Under the pieces are notes generated by a model. That model did no database searches, was not told the origin of the DNA, and was given only the letters and a program-made list of their open reading frames with translations. The position numbers and the translations under genes were made by a program. A DNA stretch of 64,000 nucleotides from Casuarina equisetifolia (Eukaryota; Streptophyta; Magnoliopsida; Fagales; Casuarinaceae): assembly GCA_028551475.1 (NCBI GenBank), contig CM052354.1:12421172-12485171 (forward strand), written 5' to 3'. Numbering within the stretch: position 1 is the first letter of the stretch; every line of letters starts with the position of its first letter. Positions 36,001 through 48,620 of this stretch are shown one piece after another.

Positions 36001-36164
36001 ATTTCAATAAATAATTTTAATTTTATCAAACGCAGTTACTCTTTTATGAATTTACCCGAAGATAACGCAATCATATTAGGTTGATGAATTCACTTGATGA
36101 GATCATTCTAATAGATTGGGCCAACGGTACAAATGTAACTTATCATGTTTGGTTTATTCAAAGA
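33016..36164. other. Spacer between the inverted-repeat arms
   Basis: AT-rich. 34,870-35,450 is a diverged inverted match to 26,800-27,380. A 33-bp unit starting 'caaattggtaaaaaatgacc' is repeated twice in tandem at 35,495-35,560. Short open frames at 33,636-33,830 and 33,871-34,092 have no recognisable domain. No supported gene. Confidence 0.5.
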
Positions 36165-38010
36165 AGACAAATGCTATGTGATCCTTCGATTGATACTGTT
36201 TAATGGATGGATGTTACGAGACCATGGTACTTGAGTGGCTATTAAATGAATAACCGTTAAGAGCAAAGAAGACGTACAGGAAGGAAGACAGCATTGCAGC
36301 GAAAAACTAATAAGAACCTTTGGCAGATAAGAACCATGATCGAGGACACACTGTCCTCTCCTGTTTTCGTCCGAACTCCAACGTTGAACAGTTTACTGGT
36401 AAAGAAAAACCACGCCCTATCAATTTCTGTCCGGGTTCAAAAGAATGGAAACGTGTACTTTCGTTATTGGTGACACCATTTGTCTTTTCCTTCCCACAAG
36501 GCCTGAACGGACACCGACACTTTTTAGTTTCTTTCTATAATTTACCCGTACCTTTCCACGTTTACACATACAAGTATTGCAATTTATTTTCCATCTTTGA
36601 GTTTGAATTGTTATACATTATTATGTTATAATTAACCCATGTTAGTAGCCCGCTTTCATCACTAATAGTCCTCCTTACAAGCTTTTACCTGCCACTACAT
36701 TATGTAATGTAGACAAAAAAAGAGACGGCAAGGCATGTAAGAGAATAAATGGCACAGAAAAATACACTAAAAGGAAGCAAAAACAATTACTTTTTAACAA
36801 ACACTCCGCAAACTAAGCAAATAAATACATAAATAAAACCTTCAAAATTCAATCCAAGAATCACAAATAGAGGCTAGTATAGTTGTCTTCTAGAACCGTA
36901 GTTGTTCATATATTTGAGAAAGTAATGAAGATTTCAACTTAGATATTTTGTTAGCCACAAATCTAATAAAATTAGTAAACTAAGTGAACCAAAAAAACAA
37001 AATAGAAAACACCGTATTTTAGACTAAGTAAATAATTGGACTTACATGGAAAGCAATCTTTGAAGAAATGGTAAACCAAACGATTTTAATGCCCACACTC
37101 GTACTAACCCATGATTTACATCATTTTTGTGTGAATGATCAAAAATATATCTTTTTCCTAGTAAGGGGTCAATAAAAATAGAACTATAGCTAATAAAAAA
37201 TCAAAAAATTGAAAAAGAGAAAAAAAAAATGATGCCCGTAAAAATAAGTTTTAAAGTTTGAAGGACAATTCTTTTGTAACACAACAAAAAGAGGTACCAT
37301 ATATTTTTTGACAATTACTATTTAGATACACTTCAATCATTTAAAAAAAAATTTGAATGTTGTTATTGTTTATCTTTTGGGAAAAAAAAAGTTCTAGAAA
37401 GTTGTTACAAGGAAAATAGAAATTAAATAAAATACAAAAGAAAAAAGAAGAATCCCAAAATCTTAGAAATTCTAGAGAATGAGATACGAAAACAATAAGA
37501 AAGAGTGAAAAATTCAAGAAGCCGACGGAAAGGAAATTCAGGATCATTGCACGCAAAAATGATGAGAATCAAACGGCTTGGAAAGAAAATACCTCCATTC
37601 TTTGGTCCACTTTCTTTGCCAAAATCATGAGGTAGAAAATGACAAAAAGGGAAAAGAAAACGCCGAGAAGAAGAAACCCTCGGAGGTGAATTCTTTGGAC
37701 AATAGGTTCTGTATGGTTTTGGCTGAAAAACTATCTTTTTATACAACTGGTGGTCATCAAATGCTCAATGGAATAAATAAGAGTTAATTATGATCATTAA
37801 TTGCCCAAGAGGCAGCTTTCCTGGCATTCTCTGGCTTCACCTTTTGTCTTCCGCAAGCTATCTGATTTTTCACTTTTAATTAATAAATATTCCTTGTCTT
37901 GGCACATACTTCTTGAAAGCTGATGCTGTACAGGGATGGATGCACGTCGGATACTGCCTGGTCTTTAGGATCTTTCATAAACGTGATTTGTCAAAGAGTA
38001 GGCAAACTAG
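36165..38010. repeat. Long inverted repeat, right arm (R1 copy, reverse orientation)
   Basis: Reverse complement of parts of 30,390-33,015, lacking the insertion carried by the left arm. It keeps landmarks in reverse order: 'gatcgaggacacac', 'tgaattctttggacaat' (37,688) and 'tgatcattaattgccc' (37,791). Outside 38,010 the similarity fades. Confidence 0.72.
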
Positions 38011-39090
38011 CTTAAGTTCTGAGGAAAAGATTCAATGAAATTTCAAGATATTTTATGACGTGTATTTTTTTTGAAAAAGTTATATTTCATTTCTGAAAAG
38101 GTTATCTCCCAATGCAAATGTAAACACTCAGTAAGTGTGATTTATAACAGATACACCTTGTTGCATTTAATATAAGTACTCGTACATTTTGTAGCATCCA
38201 TGACTGATAGCCTTGAAAAGAGTTTTTCTTGAAAATCTCAACCGGCGGGGATAGCCTATAATTTTTAGAAAGTAAAAAAAGAAAAAACACTTGTTAAGGA
38301 AGTGCAACGTTTGTACTCAACTCAGCACAAGTTCACTATTACTGATATATTTTCATTTAAAAGAAAAAGAAAACATAATATCAAAATTTAACAGAAAAAA
38401 TCAAAAATTAAATTCTAATAGCTAATAACAACTTCGGATAACTAATTCCCAAAGTCATTTTAGTTTATCAAAATCAATTTGAACTTGAAAATCATTATAA
38501 CCGCACAATTCAATTCAATTCAATTCAATTCTTTTTGTTAACCACACGATCATTGTACGGCCCATCTTTGTACCTAATTATGTCCGGTGGCTATCGTGTG
38601 TTGGAAGCGTAAGGGACTGCAAGCCGGGATCAGGAAAATTGTAATGGTACTTGTAGCTAGACATAGACGAGTGGAGAAGGTTGGAGGGACGAAACGGCGC
38701 ATACAGGTATTAATTAGCCTCGAAATATGGTAATTGTAATTATGATGACCTGCAGCGCATCTTATCAAAGCACGGCAGGCTCAATTTGGTTTGACAATAT
38801 GCAACAAGTGTCGAGGCAATCAGTTACTTTGGGCATCTATCTCCTCTTGGGGTGGTGCATTTCCACTGTTAAAAATCATAATCACGACCCTTATTGCTTC
38901 GTATTCTCTACAAATTCAGAACTCACGAACACTTTTAAGGACTCCGTATATCCTTTCTTTTCAAGTTCACACTCTTTTATTGTATTTCTCCTGAATTTTA
39001 TTTTATTTTATGTTTTCTCTCTCGTACAAGTTTCAATCAATTATTAACTGAAAAGTTATTAAAAAAAAAACAGTGTAAAGTTACGCCATA
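38011..39090. other. No gene recognised; (CAATT)n microsatellite
   Basis: AT-rich interval with a CAATT pentamer repeated about five times at 38,505-38,531. Open frames are short and unsupported (for example 38,727-39,047). Confidence 0.5.
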
Positions 39091-39099
39091 TCTATTTCG

Positions 39100-39530
39100 A
39101 CTTTTCTGCAGCCCTTCGGGGCATATAATGGGCATTGCATCTATTTCTCTCCGGTCTCCGGTCGTCAAAACCATTTTCAAGTCAGTGCTTTTTCTAGAGA
39201 AAGACGGAGGCCAGTGCCTGTATTTCTTCTCCTGAATAAACCCTAACTATCGATTTCCTCTTTCTTTCTTGGGAAGATCTCACGATTTAATAACTTCTAA
39301 GCGCCCGTCACATGTTAATGATCCCCAGCTGCTTCTTTTTCTGAAGGAGAAATTGAAGAAGCTTTGTCTTCTAAGGAAGAAGAGTCGTCTGAGGAAGAAG
39401 AAGACTATATAGACTTTCCATTCATGTTCTACTATTTTCCCCAGCGAGTAAGTCTTTGTATGGGGGATTGTAAACGGATCGTCAAAAGATGCCTACGAAG
39501 TTGGAAAAGTTTCCATTTTAATCTTTGTTG
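39100..39530 (+). pseudogene. GeBP-like gene relic (leader and fragment)
   Basis: 39,115-39,245 resembles the leader of the GeBP-like copy at 42,105-42,265: 'gggcat', then 'gagaaagacggaggccagtgc' against 'gagaaacacggagacaagtgc', then 'ttctcctgaa'. It is followed by a short acidic coding-like stretch (39,345-39,415, E/S-rich) and then by the same 3'-flank family D sequence as at 43,450. The DNA-binding domain is absent. Confidence 0.45.
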
Positions 39531-39539
39531 CTAAGGTCC

Positions 39540-40440
39540 AATAATTTCTTACGTGGTTGTTTTAATTGATGTGAAATGTAAAATAAATAAAAAGTGCCGT
39601 CAGTATGGATCGTTTTGTAAAACAATTGATTGAATGTAACCAATTCCGTATTAAAAAGTTGAAAGTCCCAATTGCAGTAGAAAGAAGACAGAAACCCAAT
39701 ACTGAACATCATCACCTGCGTAGAGTAAACATAAGAAAAAACATGAAAGTACAAACCCACGTGGAACTTTTGAACAATGGAAAATGACCCCCACTATTTC
39801 CTACATTTTAACAATAATCTTGCTAACAATTATTTGAATAAAGAGCCTTGAAAATTGACCTCATGGAAGATACCTTATCTGTGAAGTTTGAGTTACAAAA
39901 TATTTGGTGAGGCAATCTCTTATTAGCTGGGCTGGAGGTAGGGAAAAAATGTGAAGAACATGATGAAAAGAGATTGTGTTCATAAGTATAAATATAATAT
40001 TAGAATTTTTTAATTACATACTATCACTTATAATTTACTTTAAACTTTTCTTCAACCTTAAAAGAGGAATATTTTCTATCTAGTACATATAACAATGTAA
40101 TGCAAAGATCAATGATCAATTTATTATACCAAAGCAATCACATCAAAAAGTGAATGGATAAAGAGTATGATAAAGTGTATGGGAGATGCAACGGTTTAGA
40201 AAAAGAATGTAAAAATATTGATGTCAGTTCTAATTTCAAGAGAAAAATGTGAAAAGTAAAAAAAAAATCAAATGTTAATATTAATCCGTATTTGTTCGTT
40301 AACTGAATGTAACCCTATTACAATCAAAATAAATTTATAAAATCTTGAGAGAGTTATACTCTATTATTAGTCTTCAAGTCACAATCCTAAGTACTAAAAT
40401 ATGGTAAGTGTATGTGACATAGTTATAATTACTATGTTTA
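39540..40440. repeat. Repeat family D copy downstream of the GeBP relic
   Basis: Matches 43,550-44,500 and 13,470-14,000: 'ttgttttaattgatatgaaa', 'agaagacagaaacccaatac', 'gagccaatggataa'-like text. Its position right after a GeBP relic, as at 43,450, suggests the gene and this flank were duplicated together. Confidence 0.6.
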
Positions 40441-40765
40441 AGAGTATATTACTTAGGTTATAAACTGCATTTGCCTAAAAATTAAATAATCTAACAAATT
40501 GAAAATTAATAAGTAGATTTTTGAAAAACTAATAAGAGGGAAAGAGTATATATCTATTTTAATAAGTATAACAAAAAAGGATCAAAATGAGTGATGCTGT
40601 ATTTTTATTTTATTTTATTTTATTTTATTGTTATTTTGCACGTGTTAAGGAGACACATCAGCCCTAAAGTTATGTCATCATTTATCTCTCCTTCTTCGGC
40701 CGGCATTACATACTCCACTTGTACGGTCACTGTTTCTCATACATTCCGTCTTTTTAGATGACTGT
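40428..40765 (-). repeat. Repeat E, inverted copy
   Basis: Reverse complement of 30,722-31,060. It includes a (TTTTA)n run at about 40,601-40,628. No coding potential. Confidence 0.55.
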
Positions 40766-40884
40766 TTCTCCCAAATCGGCCATGCCAAATCTCAACTATC
40801 TCGAGACAGCAGTTAATAATCATAATGAGGTAGCAATTATAAACTTCAGCCTAGAAAACCGAAGGGCTCTTTACAAAAAGCTGG

Positions 40885-42060
40885 AGTACGAAATTTGAAT
40901 TACAAAAAATTTGGTAAATCAAGTTTATCAATTTCTTGCTCGGAAGAAACCAGATGACGTTCTCTATGAGTGGGATCTTTTCTGAAGGTGACGTTCCTTG
41001 TTTTCCAGCTGGATCACTCTATCTTAGTTCTTTGGACGTGATTGCCGTTGTTGAACATGAAATAAGCGCACTTTTACTGTACGGAAGGTAGGACTTCCTG
41101 ATGTTAGTAAGAAATACCTTAAACCCAATTAAGTTACCAGTCACTGAAACTTGCGTCTCAGACAGGGTCTTCTGCTTCACGGTATAAAATAACAAGAAAC
41201 CCCTGTTCTCGCTCAGAAAATCTAACCGATGAATCTACCTTGAGATTGAGATTGTGGAATACTGCTGATAGATGTAAAATCAAGTGCCTATCATTCTGAT
41301 GGCATAGGGGTCTGCAATCGATCGAAGAAGAAGTGCAAATCCATCACGAATTTCGGGGATGAAGAGTACAAAATGATGCTGTGCATTGATGGAGCAGCAG
41401 TGGAAAAGCCAATCACCTTGAAACCGGGTGAAGAATGACAGGCCGGGTAGAACTCTCTGTTGTCCCATCAACTGAACTGCGTATAAGAAATTTGGAATAT
41501 AAAAATTTGAATTACAAAAAGTTTGGTAAATCAAGTTTATCAATTTCTCGTTCAGTGCTTAAGTTGACAAGAGCGTATGAGAGGCACGATTTAAAAAGAT
41601 TATTATTACGGATCTAAATATAATATTATAAAATATTTATTACATATATTATTTATGAAGGATTTTGTTATTCTATTTCTAATCTTAGAAGAAGATTTTT
41701 CATTTTTTCCGGTGAAAGCTCCTATACTAAAAAAGACGATTTAGATTTAATGGTCAGCTTGTTGTACCATTAAATGGACAGATTTGTTCCTGGATCAAAG
41801 TTAAGCTTACTGAGGACAGAAGGTTCGGCATTTATTGAAGCTATCTTACCCATGCACGGGTCGAACAGAGATATTAAGGAAACGTTGTGAACTATGGAAG
41901 CAATTCCTGGTCGATTTAAGCAAACACAAGTTAGACGAACCAGTAATGTCTGAGAAAGAAAGTACGATAAACATGTTATAAATCTCAAACAATTATAATA
42001 TTATTGTTTATTTGTCATTTTGATTGCAATGATTACACATAAAAAAAATTAGAAATCGAC
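40885..42060. other. Unassigned sequence with a 60-bp direct repeat and a family D piece
   Basis: 'aaatttgaattacaaaaa' through 'tcaagtttatcaatttct' occurs at 40,889-40,938 and again at 41,503-41,550. 41,610-41,830 resembles family D, and its 'ccattaaat' to 'acagatttgttcc' text recurs at 54,620-54,645. No gene recognised. Confidence 0.4.
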
Positions 42061-42213
42061 GGCTGCATGCTACCCCAATTGACATGCTTAAATCGACGGC
42101 CGGCTTGCTCTCCGGGGCAGAACGGGCATAGCAGTGTAAGCTCTGCGGTGGTTAATGCTTTAGAATTACATTTCCTCCCCAAATTTTTTTCTCGAGAAAC
42201 ACGGAGACAAGTG

Positions 42214-42214
42214 C

Positions 42215-42242
<28 letters not shown>
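42214..42242 (+). repeat. (CT)n microsatellite
   Basis: About 14 CT units ending 22 bases before the ATG of the GeBP-like pseudogene, in the same relative setting as the CT run ahead of the Lys-rich gene. Confidence 0.85.
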
Positions 42243-42245
<3 letters not shown>

Positions 42246-42264
42246 TGAACAATTTCACAATCCA

Positions 42265-43226
42265 ATGGCTACTAAGTACCTGTCCAATACCCCGACTGCT
42301 TCTTCGGAATCTGACCCAGATTCCAGCACAAACACTGAGCCTCAATCTTCGTCGTCGGAATACGGGTCGGCTTCGGATGGGGAATCCGACCCTACTCCGG
42401 GAAGGGCCTCGGAGCTTAGGGAAGATCAAAAGTGGAGCGCCACCACGAAGCCCGGATCCAAACCTGCCTCGTCAGCCGCGGGATCTTCGGCAGCAGGGAC
42501 TAAGCGGAAGGCCACAGAGGTCGACGGAAAGACCTCCTTCGAGAGGGCAAGGAAAGAGAAGGGGCTAAAGCCGAGCGCTGAAGGCGTCGTCTCACTGGAT
42601 GATTCGAATAAGTCAGCCGTTGGAGAGAAAAAAAAGCTCTTTGAGAGGTTTTGGAGTGACGAAGATGAAATCGTTATACTTAAGGGCATGCTTGATTTCA
42701 CAAAGAGAGGTGCGGACCCAATCGCTGATGCGTCGGCGTTCTACGAGTCCGTAAAGAACAAACTGCGCGCTGACCGGTCTAAGGCTCAGGTAATGGGCAA
42801 ATACAAAGGCTGAAGAAGAAGTTCAAGAACATTTTCAAGAGAGCCAGAAATGGTAGGGAACCCTCATTCTCAAAGCCCCACGCGAAGGAAGTCTACGTCC
42901 TGTCGAAGAAACTTTGGGGCTCCACCGAAGAGCCCAGCGGCACCAAGAAGGTGGAGATTGACGTGAAGAAGGGTTCGGTTTCGGAACGTTGTTTGAACGG
43001 GATGCTTCGGATCTGCAAGAGTACGGGGGTGGCGGGTTTAGAGGAGAGTGTGATGGAGAAGGGGCTAGAGTTGATTGGGCACGAGAAGAAGGCGTTGCTG
43101 GAGGAGAGGTGGAGAGCCGTGGAGATGTCGGAGTTGGCGTTGTTCGTGAAGCAAACGGAACTGGTTAGGGACCAGGCAAGCTTAATGTTGGAAGCGTACA
43201 GGTCTGGTTCATGTTCGACTTTGTAG
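42265..43226 (+). pseudogene. GeBP/STOREKEEPER-like gene with one frameshift
   Basis: The ATG at 42,265 opens a frame with a Ser/Asp/Glu-rich N-terminus, then the GeBP domain ('LFERFWSDEDEIVILKGMLD', 'KRGADPIADASAFYESVKNK') up to 42,810. There a single missing base near the A run at about 42,799-42,806 brings a TGA at 42,811. The +2 frame then continues the domain ('LKKKFKN', 'FSKPHAKEVYVLSKKLWGS') and the C-terminal helix ('GLEESVMEKGLELIGHEKKA', 'LVRDQASLMLEAYRSG') to TAG at 43,226. It is clearly diverged from the copies at 22.5 and 56.8 kb, so it is an older paralogue. Because everything else is intact and the family is normally one exon, this is either a recent pseudogene or a one-base sequence error. 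Confidence 0.85.
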
Positions 43227-43449
43227 TGTTTTTTGTTTTTTTGGTTAGTATTTGTATTATAAGACTCTTAGCATTTTTGTTTGTAGGTCTTCTGGGGTTT
43301 GTAAAGGGCCTACAGCCATTTCCACTTCATTTTTATTTCACTTTTGATCACTCTGTTTTGTACTTAAACTCACTCAGGCCTGTTTGGTATTTTTGTATCA
43401 GTTATGGGTGTTGGTTCTGAGATTGATCTTTACTTTTGTTCAAAAAATG

Positions 43450-44570
43450 CGTCGGATTCAAGAAAAAAAAAAAAAAAAGAGGCTAAGTCAGAAAAAATGT
43501 TTATGAAGTTAGAAAAATTTCTATTTTAATCTTTAAAAAGTTCAATAATTTCGTAGATAATTGTTTTAATTGATATGAAATGTGAAATGAATAAGAAATA
43601 CGGTAGGTATGGATTGTTCTAAAAAACAATTGATTAAATGTTGCTAGATCTATTTAAACCAGTTTAGTTTTGAGAAGTTGAAAGTCCCGATTGCGGTGGA
43701 GAGAAGGCAGAAACCCAATACTGAACATCATCACATGTCAGGATGTGTAAACATAAGAAGAAACATGAAAATACAAGCTCCCTTCTACTTTTGAACAATG
43801 GGCAAATGACTTACTATTTCCAACATTTTAACAGTAATTTGGCAAACAATTATTTAAATAAAGAGTCTTTAGAATTAATCTCATGGAAGATGTTTGATAT
43901 GTGAAGTTTGAGTTACAAAATATTTGGTGAGAAAATCTCTTATTCACTGGGGTGGAGCTAGGGAGAAAATGTGAAGAGCATGACGGAAGGGGATTGTGTT
44001 CATAATTTTAAATATGATATTAGAATTTTTTAAATTATATAATATCGTTTGTAAAAGTTTTTTACCCCTTACTTTTTTTAATCTTAAAAAAAGAATATTT
44101 TCTTCCTGTTATATTTAACAATGCAGTGCAGAGATTAAGGGTCAAATTGTTATATCATGTCCTCTGCAATATTTAATCAAAATCACATCAAAGAGCCAAT
44201 GGATAAGGAATATGATAATAATGGGTAATAGGTGCAATGGTTTAGAAAAAGAATGTGGAAGTGTTGGTATCTGTTGAAATTTCAAAAGAAAAATATAAAA
44301 GGTTAAAAGAAAATCAAATACATTTATCATTAATAATGTAACCTTGCTGCAATGAAAATAAATTTATAAATCTTGTGGGAGTTATACCCCGTAAAACCTT
44401 GTTGCAATCAAAATAGATTTATAAATCTTTTGGAAGTTATACCCCATAATACGCATCCAAACAAGTCACTTGGGTGTAACTAGTTTTGAGTCACATCCAT
44501 AAGCACTAAAAGATGGGCAGGCGTATGTGACTTGGAGGTAAGAAAAGAAAGTTTTTATTTCTTTACTTTT
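43450..44570. repeat. Repeat family D copy downstream of the GeBP-like pseudogene
   Basis: Matches 39,490-40,440 in order. It contains an internal duplication around 'tgcaat(g/c)aaaata(a/g)atttataaatc' at 44,350 and 44,403. Non-coding. Confidence 0.6.
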
Positions 44571-44812
44571 TGGTTAAATATTTTTTCTACAAGTTGTTTT
44601 CTTCGCTTTATACCCAATATATGATTCATGACAGACTTTAGCAAGATTTCTTGTAACACCCATGCACAGCAGCCGCACCCAGAAGTTCCAGGAAAGCGGA
44701 AGCAGATCCAACAACTCGGAGCAAACAGAGCTTATCATAAAACTGTGGAAGGAAAGAAATAAAAACAGGAGATACATCATTAGTTAAAATCAAAGAAAAG
44801 ATCCTTTGTAGC

Positions 44813-45100
44813 ATGTCAAAGGAAGAAGGGATGGTCGAAGGAAGTAAAAGAACTGCACCAGATCAAGAAGCTATTCGCGGGGAGGCGAAAGGGGAGAGCA
44901 AATCACGTTGGAAGCTGCTGTTAGAAGGAAGGGCACAAGCAAGTAGTCCGGCAGACAGAGGTCTGCCCCATGAAATGCGAAAACGGCAAAAGAAAGAGGG
45001 CTCGGGGTCAGGCAAGGAGGGCTTGTCAGAGACATGCATCATCATGTTATCCTCAAGTTCGGACTCGGACGATACCCAAGACGTTCTTGGTAGTAATTGA
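44813..45100 (+). CDS. Hypothetical small hydrophilic protein
   Basis: 95-residue open frame starting at an ATG. It is basic and Ser/Gly-rich and ends in an acidic Ser tail ('LSSSSDSDDTQDVLGSN'). It is GC-richer than its flanks, as are the real genes here. A run at 44,650-44,750 (containing QQPHPEVPGKRKQIQQLG) also looks coding-like and could be an upstream exon. No family is recognised, and a relic is as likely as a gene. Confidence 0.3.
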   Translation: MSKEEGMVEGSKRTAPDQEAIRGEAKGESKSRWKLLLEGRAQASSPADRGLPHEMRKRQKKEGSGSGKEGLSETCIIMLSSSSDSDDTQDVLGSN

Positions 45101-45289
45101 GCAAATGATTGTAGGGGTCTTTTTGGGTTGCAAGGTTGTAGTTTGGAATGTTTTGTTTAGTTACTGGGTAGATTTGATTTGTGGTTAGACTACCATACCT
45201 TTTTTTTTTTTTTTTTCTTTTTGTATTGACCTCTTATGATGAAAGGTAGAACTGCATTTATTTTAAATGACTTCAACAACAAAAGAAGT

Positions 45290-45480
45290 AACTTTATTAT
45301 ACTAAAGGTAAAGTCCAGTAAAGTGAAGTAAATAAATAATTAACAAGTAAAAAATATATATTTTATTATACTAAAGGTAACAACCAAGCAATCTTGAAAT
45401 TGACACGCGGAATTTGGAGGTTGCAAAAATGTGTCTAATCGTGAGAAACACAAAGTTATCATATGTTAAGTAATATTTGT
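45290..45480. repeat. Family D fragment
   Basis: Short match to 750-900 and 14,850-15,000 ('aattaacaagtaaa', 'gaaattgacac', 'aggttgcaaaaatgtgtcta'). Another small piece of the same region occurs at 48,385-48,600. Confidence 0.5.
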
Positions 45481-45539
45481 CTATTAAATTATTTGGCAAC
45501 AATGTGTTGTTGTCACTCCAACAATAATTTTATCTATAA

Positions 45540-45880
45540 CTACAATTTCCTTCGCAGGTGTTCATCATCTTTTCCTCTAACAATGAGCCCAAGTCTAAAA
45601 GGGGATCTACACTGGGCATGTGGAAAAAGTCGTTTATTTTATTCTACGAATCAGATCAACTTTTTGTATTCGGAGAAGTTAAAGAATTGGAAAAGAAAAA
45701 AGAGAAAAAAAAAGTATTTTGCTTTTCCTTAATCTAATCATGGCTCATTAGTTTACCTACAGTACCTTAAGACAGTAGCCTGCACTACAACTTTGATGGC
45801 TTCTGATGAAAGCCAACGGGGATTTCAACTTTACCCATCGCTTCGATTTTTGTGAGGATCATTTCTTCACAGTTTCTCTG
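45540..45880. repeat. Repeat shared with 14,395-14,760
   Basis: Second copy of the unit described at 14,395; same orientation, diverged, non-coding. Confidence 0.6.
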
Positions 45881-48620
45881 TTAAGGGCGTTGTAAACAAA
45901 AGAAATAGGCCATTTCTGAATATGGTTCTCTCCCTTTTTTTTGTTTTACCCGTTTTGATCTGCCTATACACCCCACGTTCGGACGAATTAACTTAAAAAA
46001 GAATTTTTTTTCTTCATTTTAAAAGCTCACATTTGTACATATAAAAAGAAAAGAAAAGAAAAGAAAATTCTAATATTTCAAAATTCTTCATATATAAATT
46101 AGATATAATAGTATTTTTAATATTTAATCCAATATAATTAAACATTTTTAAGAGGAAAGAATTATGATTTGGAGTCAACTAAATTATGACATTGCAATAT
46201 AATTAAGTTCAACATTTTTAAAAGAATCAAAAATTAAATGTTTACAATACACATTGTAACGTGTATTCATTTTGATGATAACTATTTACTTGGCAGTAGC
46301 CATAAATAAGAATAAGATACTATGCATTCTTCGATTTATGCATGGATCAATCAAAATTAACAAGAAAAATATTGAGTTGTTGAACTAAAATTGTTAAGAG
46401 GCAACCACATATCATGGTTTAAAAAAATATATATCTATACAAGGAGTGGGTAGTTTAGAAACAAGCTACCAAAAAGAATTAAAGAGTAGTGGTATTCAAT
46501 ACCAAAAATCATAACATGTAAAGAAAATTTTGTAACCAACACTAACTTTTATTGTCTTGCTAATTATTAAAATTAATATTAACTCATTTATCAAGATTTT
46601 ATAAAGTGTTTAGTCTTAGCTGTAATCTAACTTTTTTCTACAAATATCCAAATCAAAAGTCCATTAAACCATTATAATAGGAGCGCACTGTAAGGAAATG
46701 CTAAAAATAAAAAAATAAATAAAGATACATTAATGAGTTTTGGGTTACGCAAAAAATCAGCCATACTAGAGGGAGAATATAAATGCGGTATAGTTAATGG
46801 CAGAACTCCATTTATTCCCTCAAAGCTCTAATTCGATCAAGAAGATATATGATTAGCAATGTGGGAAGGGTAACATAAAATCTTTAGCCTTATTATGCAG
46901 TTTGGTGTTGTAATGAAAGAGGTAGAACTCCACTACAACTTTGATTTCAGTCATTGAAAATCTTGGCTTTATTAGAAATCCAAAAGCTCCCAACTTTTGT
47001 CAAAGAGTTTAGAAAATCTTTTCCTGCGAGAGCTTTAGTATAGAAAAAGTAATAATTATTATATCGTTGCATTCATCCCCCCAATGAAAAGGCCAAGCAG
47101 TGTGTAGATATCTTATCTTCTCATGGGTTCTACACGAGGATGTTGAATCTACATCTTTAAAAATCCGACTACATCTCTATTCATTAAGAATGCATCATCT
47201 AAGAATGCATCATCTAAGAATACGGTGCGTAAATATCTTGTTAGTGTCTGTAAAATAATGTCATTTTAGGTATTGTTTTGATGTATGGTATTAGGAAAAT
47301 CTACAATATTTAATCTGAAAGGATTTGAGAGTTGCGGCTGATCAATGGATGTAAGACCATTTATGCCAAAACTACCTAAATATTTTGACTTCAAGATTAC
47401 TTGATTCGGCAAATCGACTTTTTGGCAACAGTAGTGCATTGGAGAAAATAACCTTAACAGAATATATAAACCAAGCGCTCTTTCAATTTTTAGATTTTTT
47501 TATTTTTTATTTTTTAGAAGAATCTCTTTATTTTTTTCACAAAAAATAAATGCTTTAATACCAAATAGAACTTGAGTAGAACTTTTTTTTTTTTTTATAC
47601 CATATATGTGTTATTACTATGTTTGGCACATTCAATAATTGAAATTAACATAAATATGTTTCGTTGTAAACAAAATTAATTTATTTCCAAAGCTGCATTT
47701 TAAATCTCATCTTTATATCAGCTATAGTTCATATTCTTACTTTTTAAATATTTTTGTAGAAGGTTAGACCCAAATTCACGAGGTAAAGAAAAAGATGAAC
47801 TCTATTTTTGGAGAATTGATATAAATGTTTTTACATTATTGGACATTGTATTAATTCCAATCAATATGATTTTTTAAGTTGACTCTAAGTACATACTAAA
47901 TGTACCCTATCTTTTGAATTGAAAAATGGACTAAGTAATATATCTAAATATAATAATATAAATATTTTAATTGATTTTATTAACTTATTTTTAATATATA
48001 TCATTGTTACTGTTATAATCAACATCACTTATTTTTAAAAATATTTAATAATAAAGTAAATTTTATTTTAAAATATTATTTTGGACAGTGTAACATGATT
48101 GTTGAGAGGATGGGGGATTGTCTGGTTGATCAGGGGTTCTATGTTGCATTATGGTTTCCGTATTGTAAGGTTTGGTTTTGGTTTGCAGGCTTCTAAGTCA
48201 TGAACTGGATGTAGTCGAGTTGTTGCTGAAAATAACCGTGTGAGGACGGTAATTTTTCGTGTTTTAGGCTCGTTTCTACTTCCCCAGTTCCCTCTTTTCC
48301 TTAATTTACTTGTATGTAACCATCTCTGATTAGCTCCTGAAAAAAAAAAAAGAATTAACCAGAAAATGGAACGTTTTGTTCTATTAAAGGTATAAAAAGT
48401 AAGCTTAAAATTGACATGCATTCATACTGAAAAATTAGTAGCTTGCAAATATGTAACTAACCGCGAGAAATCGAAAAAAAGAAGGGCAATTACCAAGACA
48501 GGTTTGCTAAGTCATTTTATGTAAGCATGAGCTACAAACGCAAATAAATATAAAAGAAGTAAGTTTTTATGACAAAAAATAAACTACTTCTTAGAAGGAC
48601 AGTTCTATAAACTAATAAGA
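45881..48620. other. AT-rich stretch, no gene recognised
   Basis: Only short open frames. It contains an R4 copy (47,755-48,085), a family D scrap (48,385-48,600) and a 15-16-bp tandem 'aagaatgcatcatct' at about 47,187-47,220. Confidence 0.6.
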
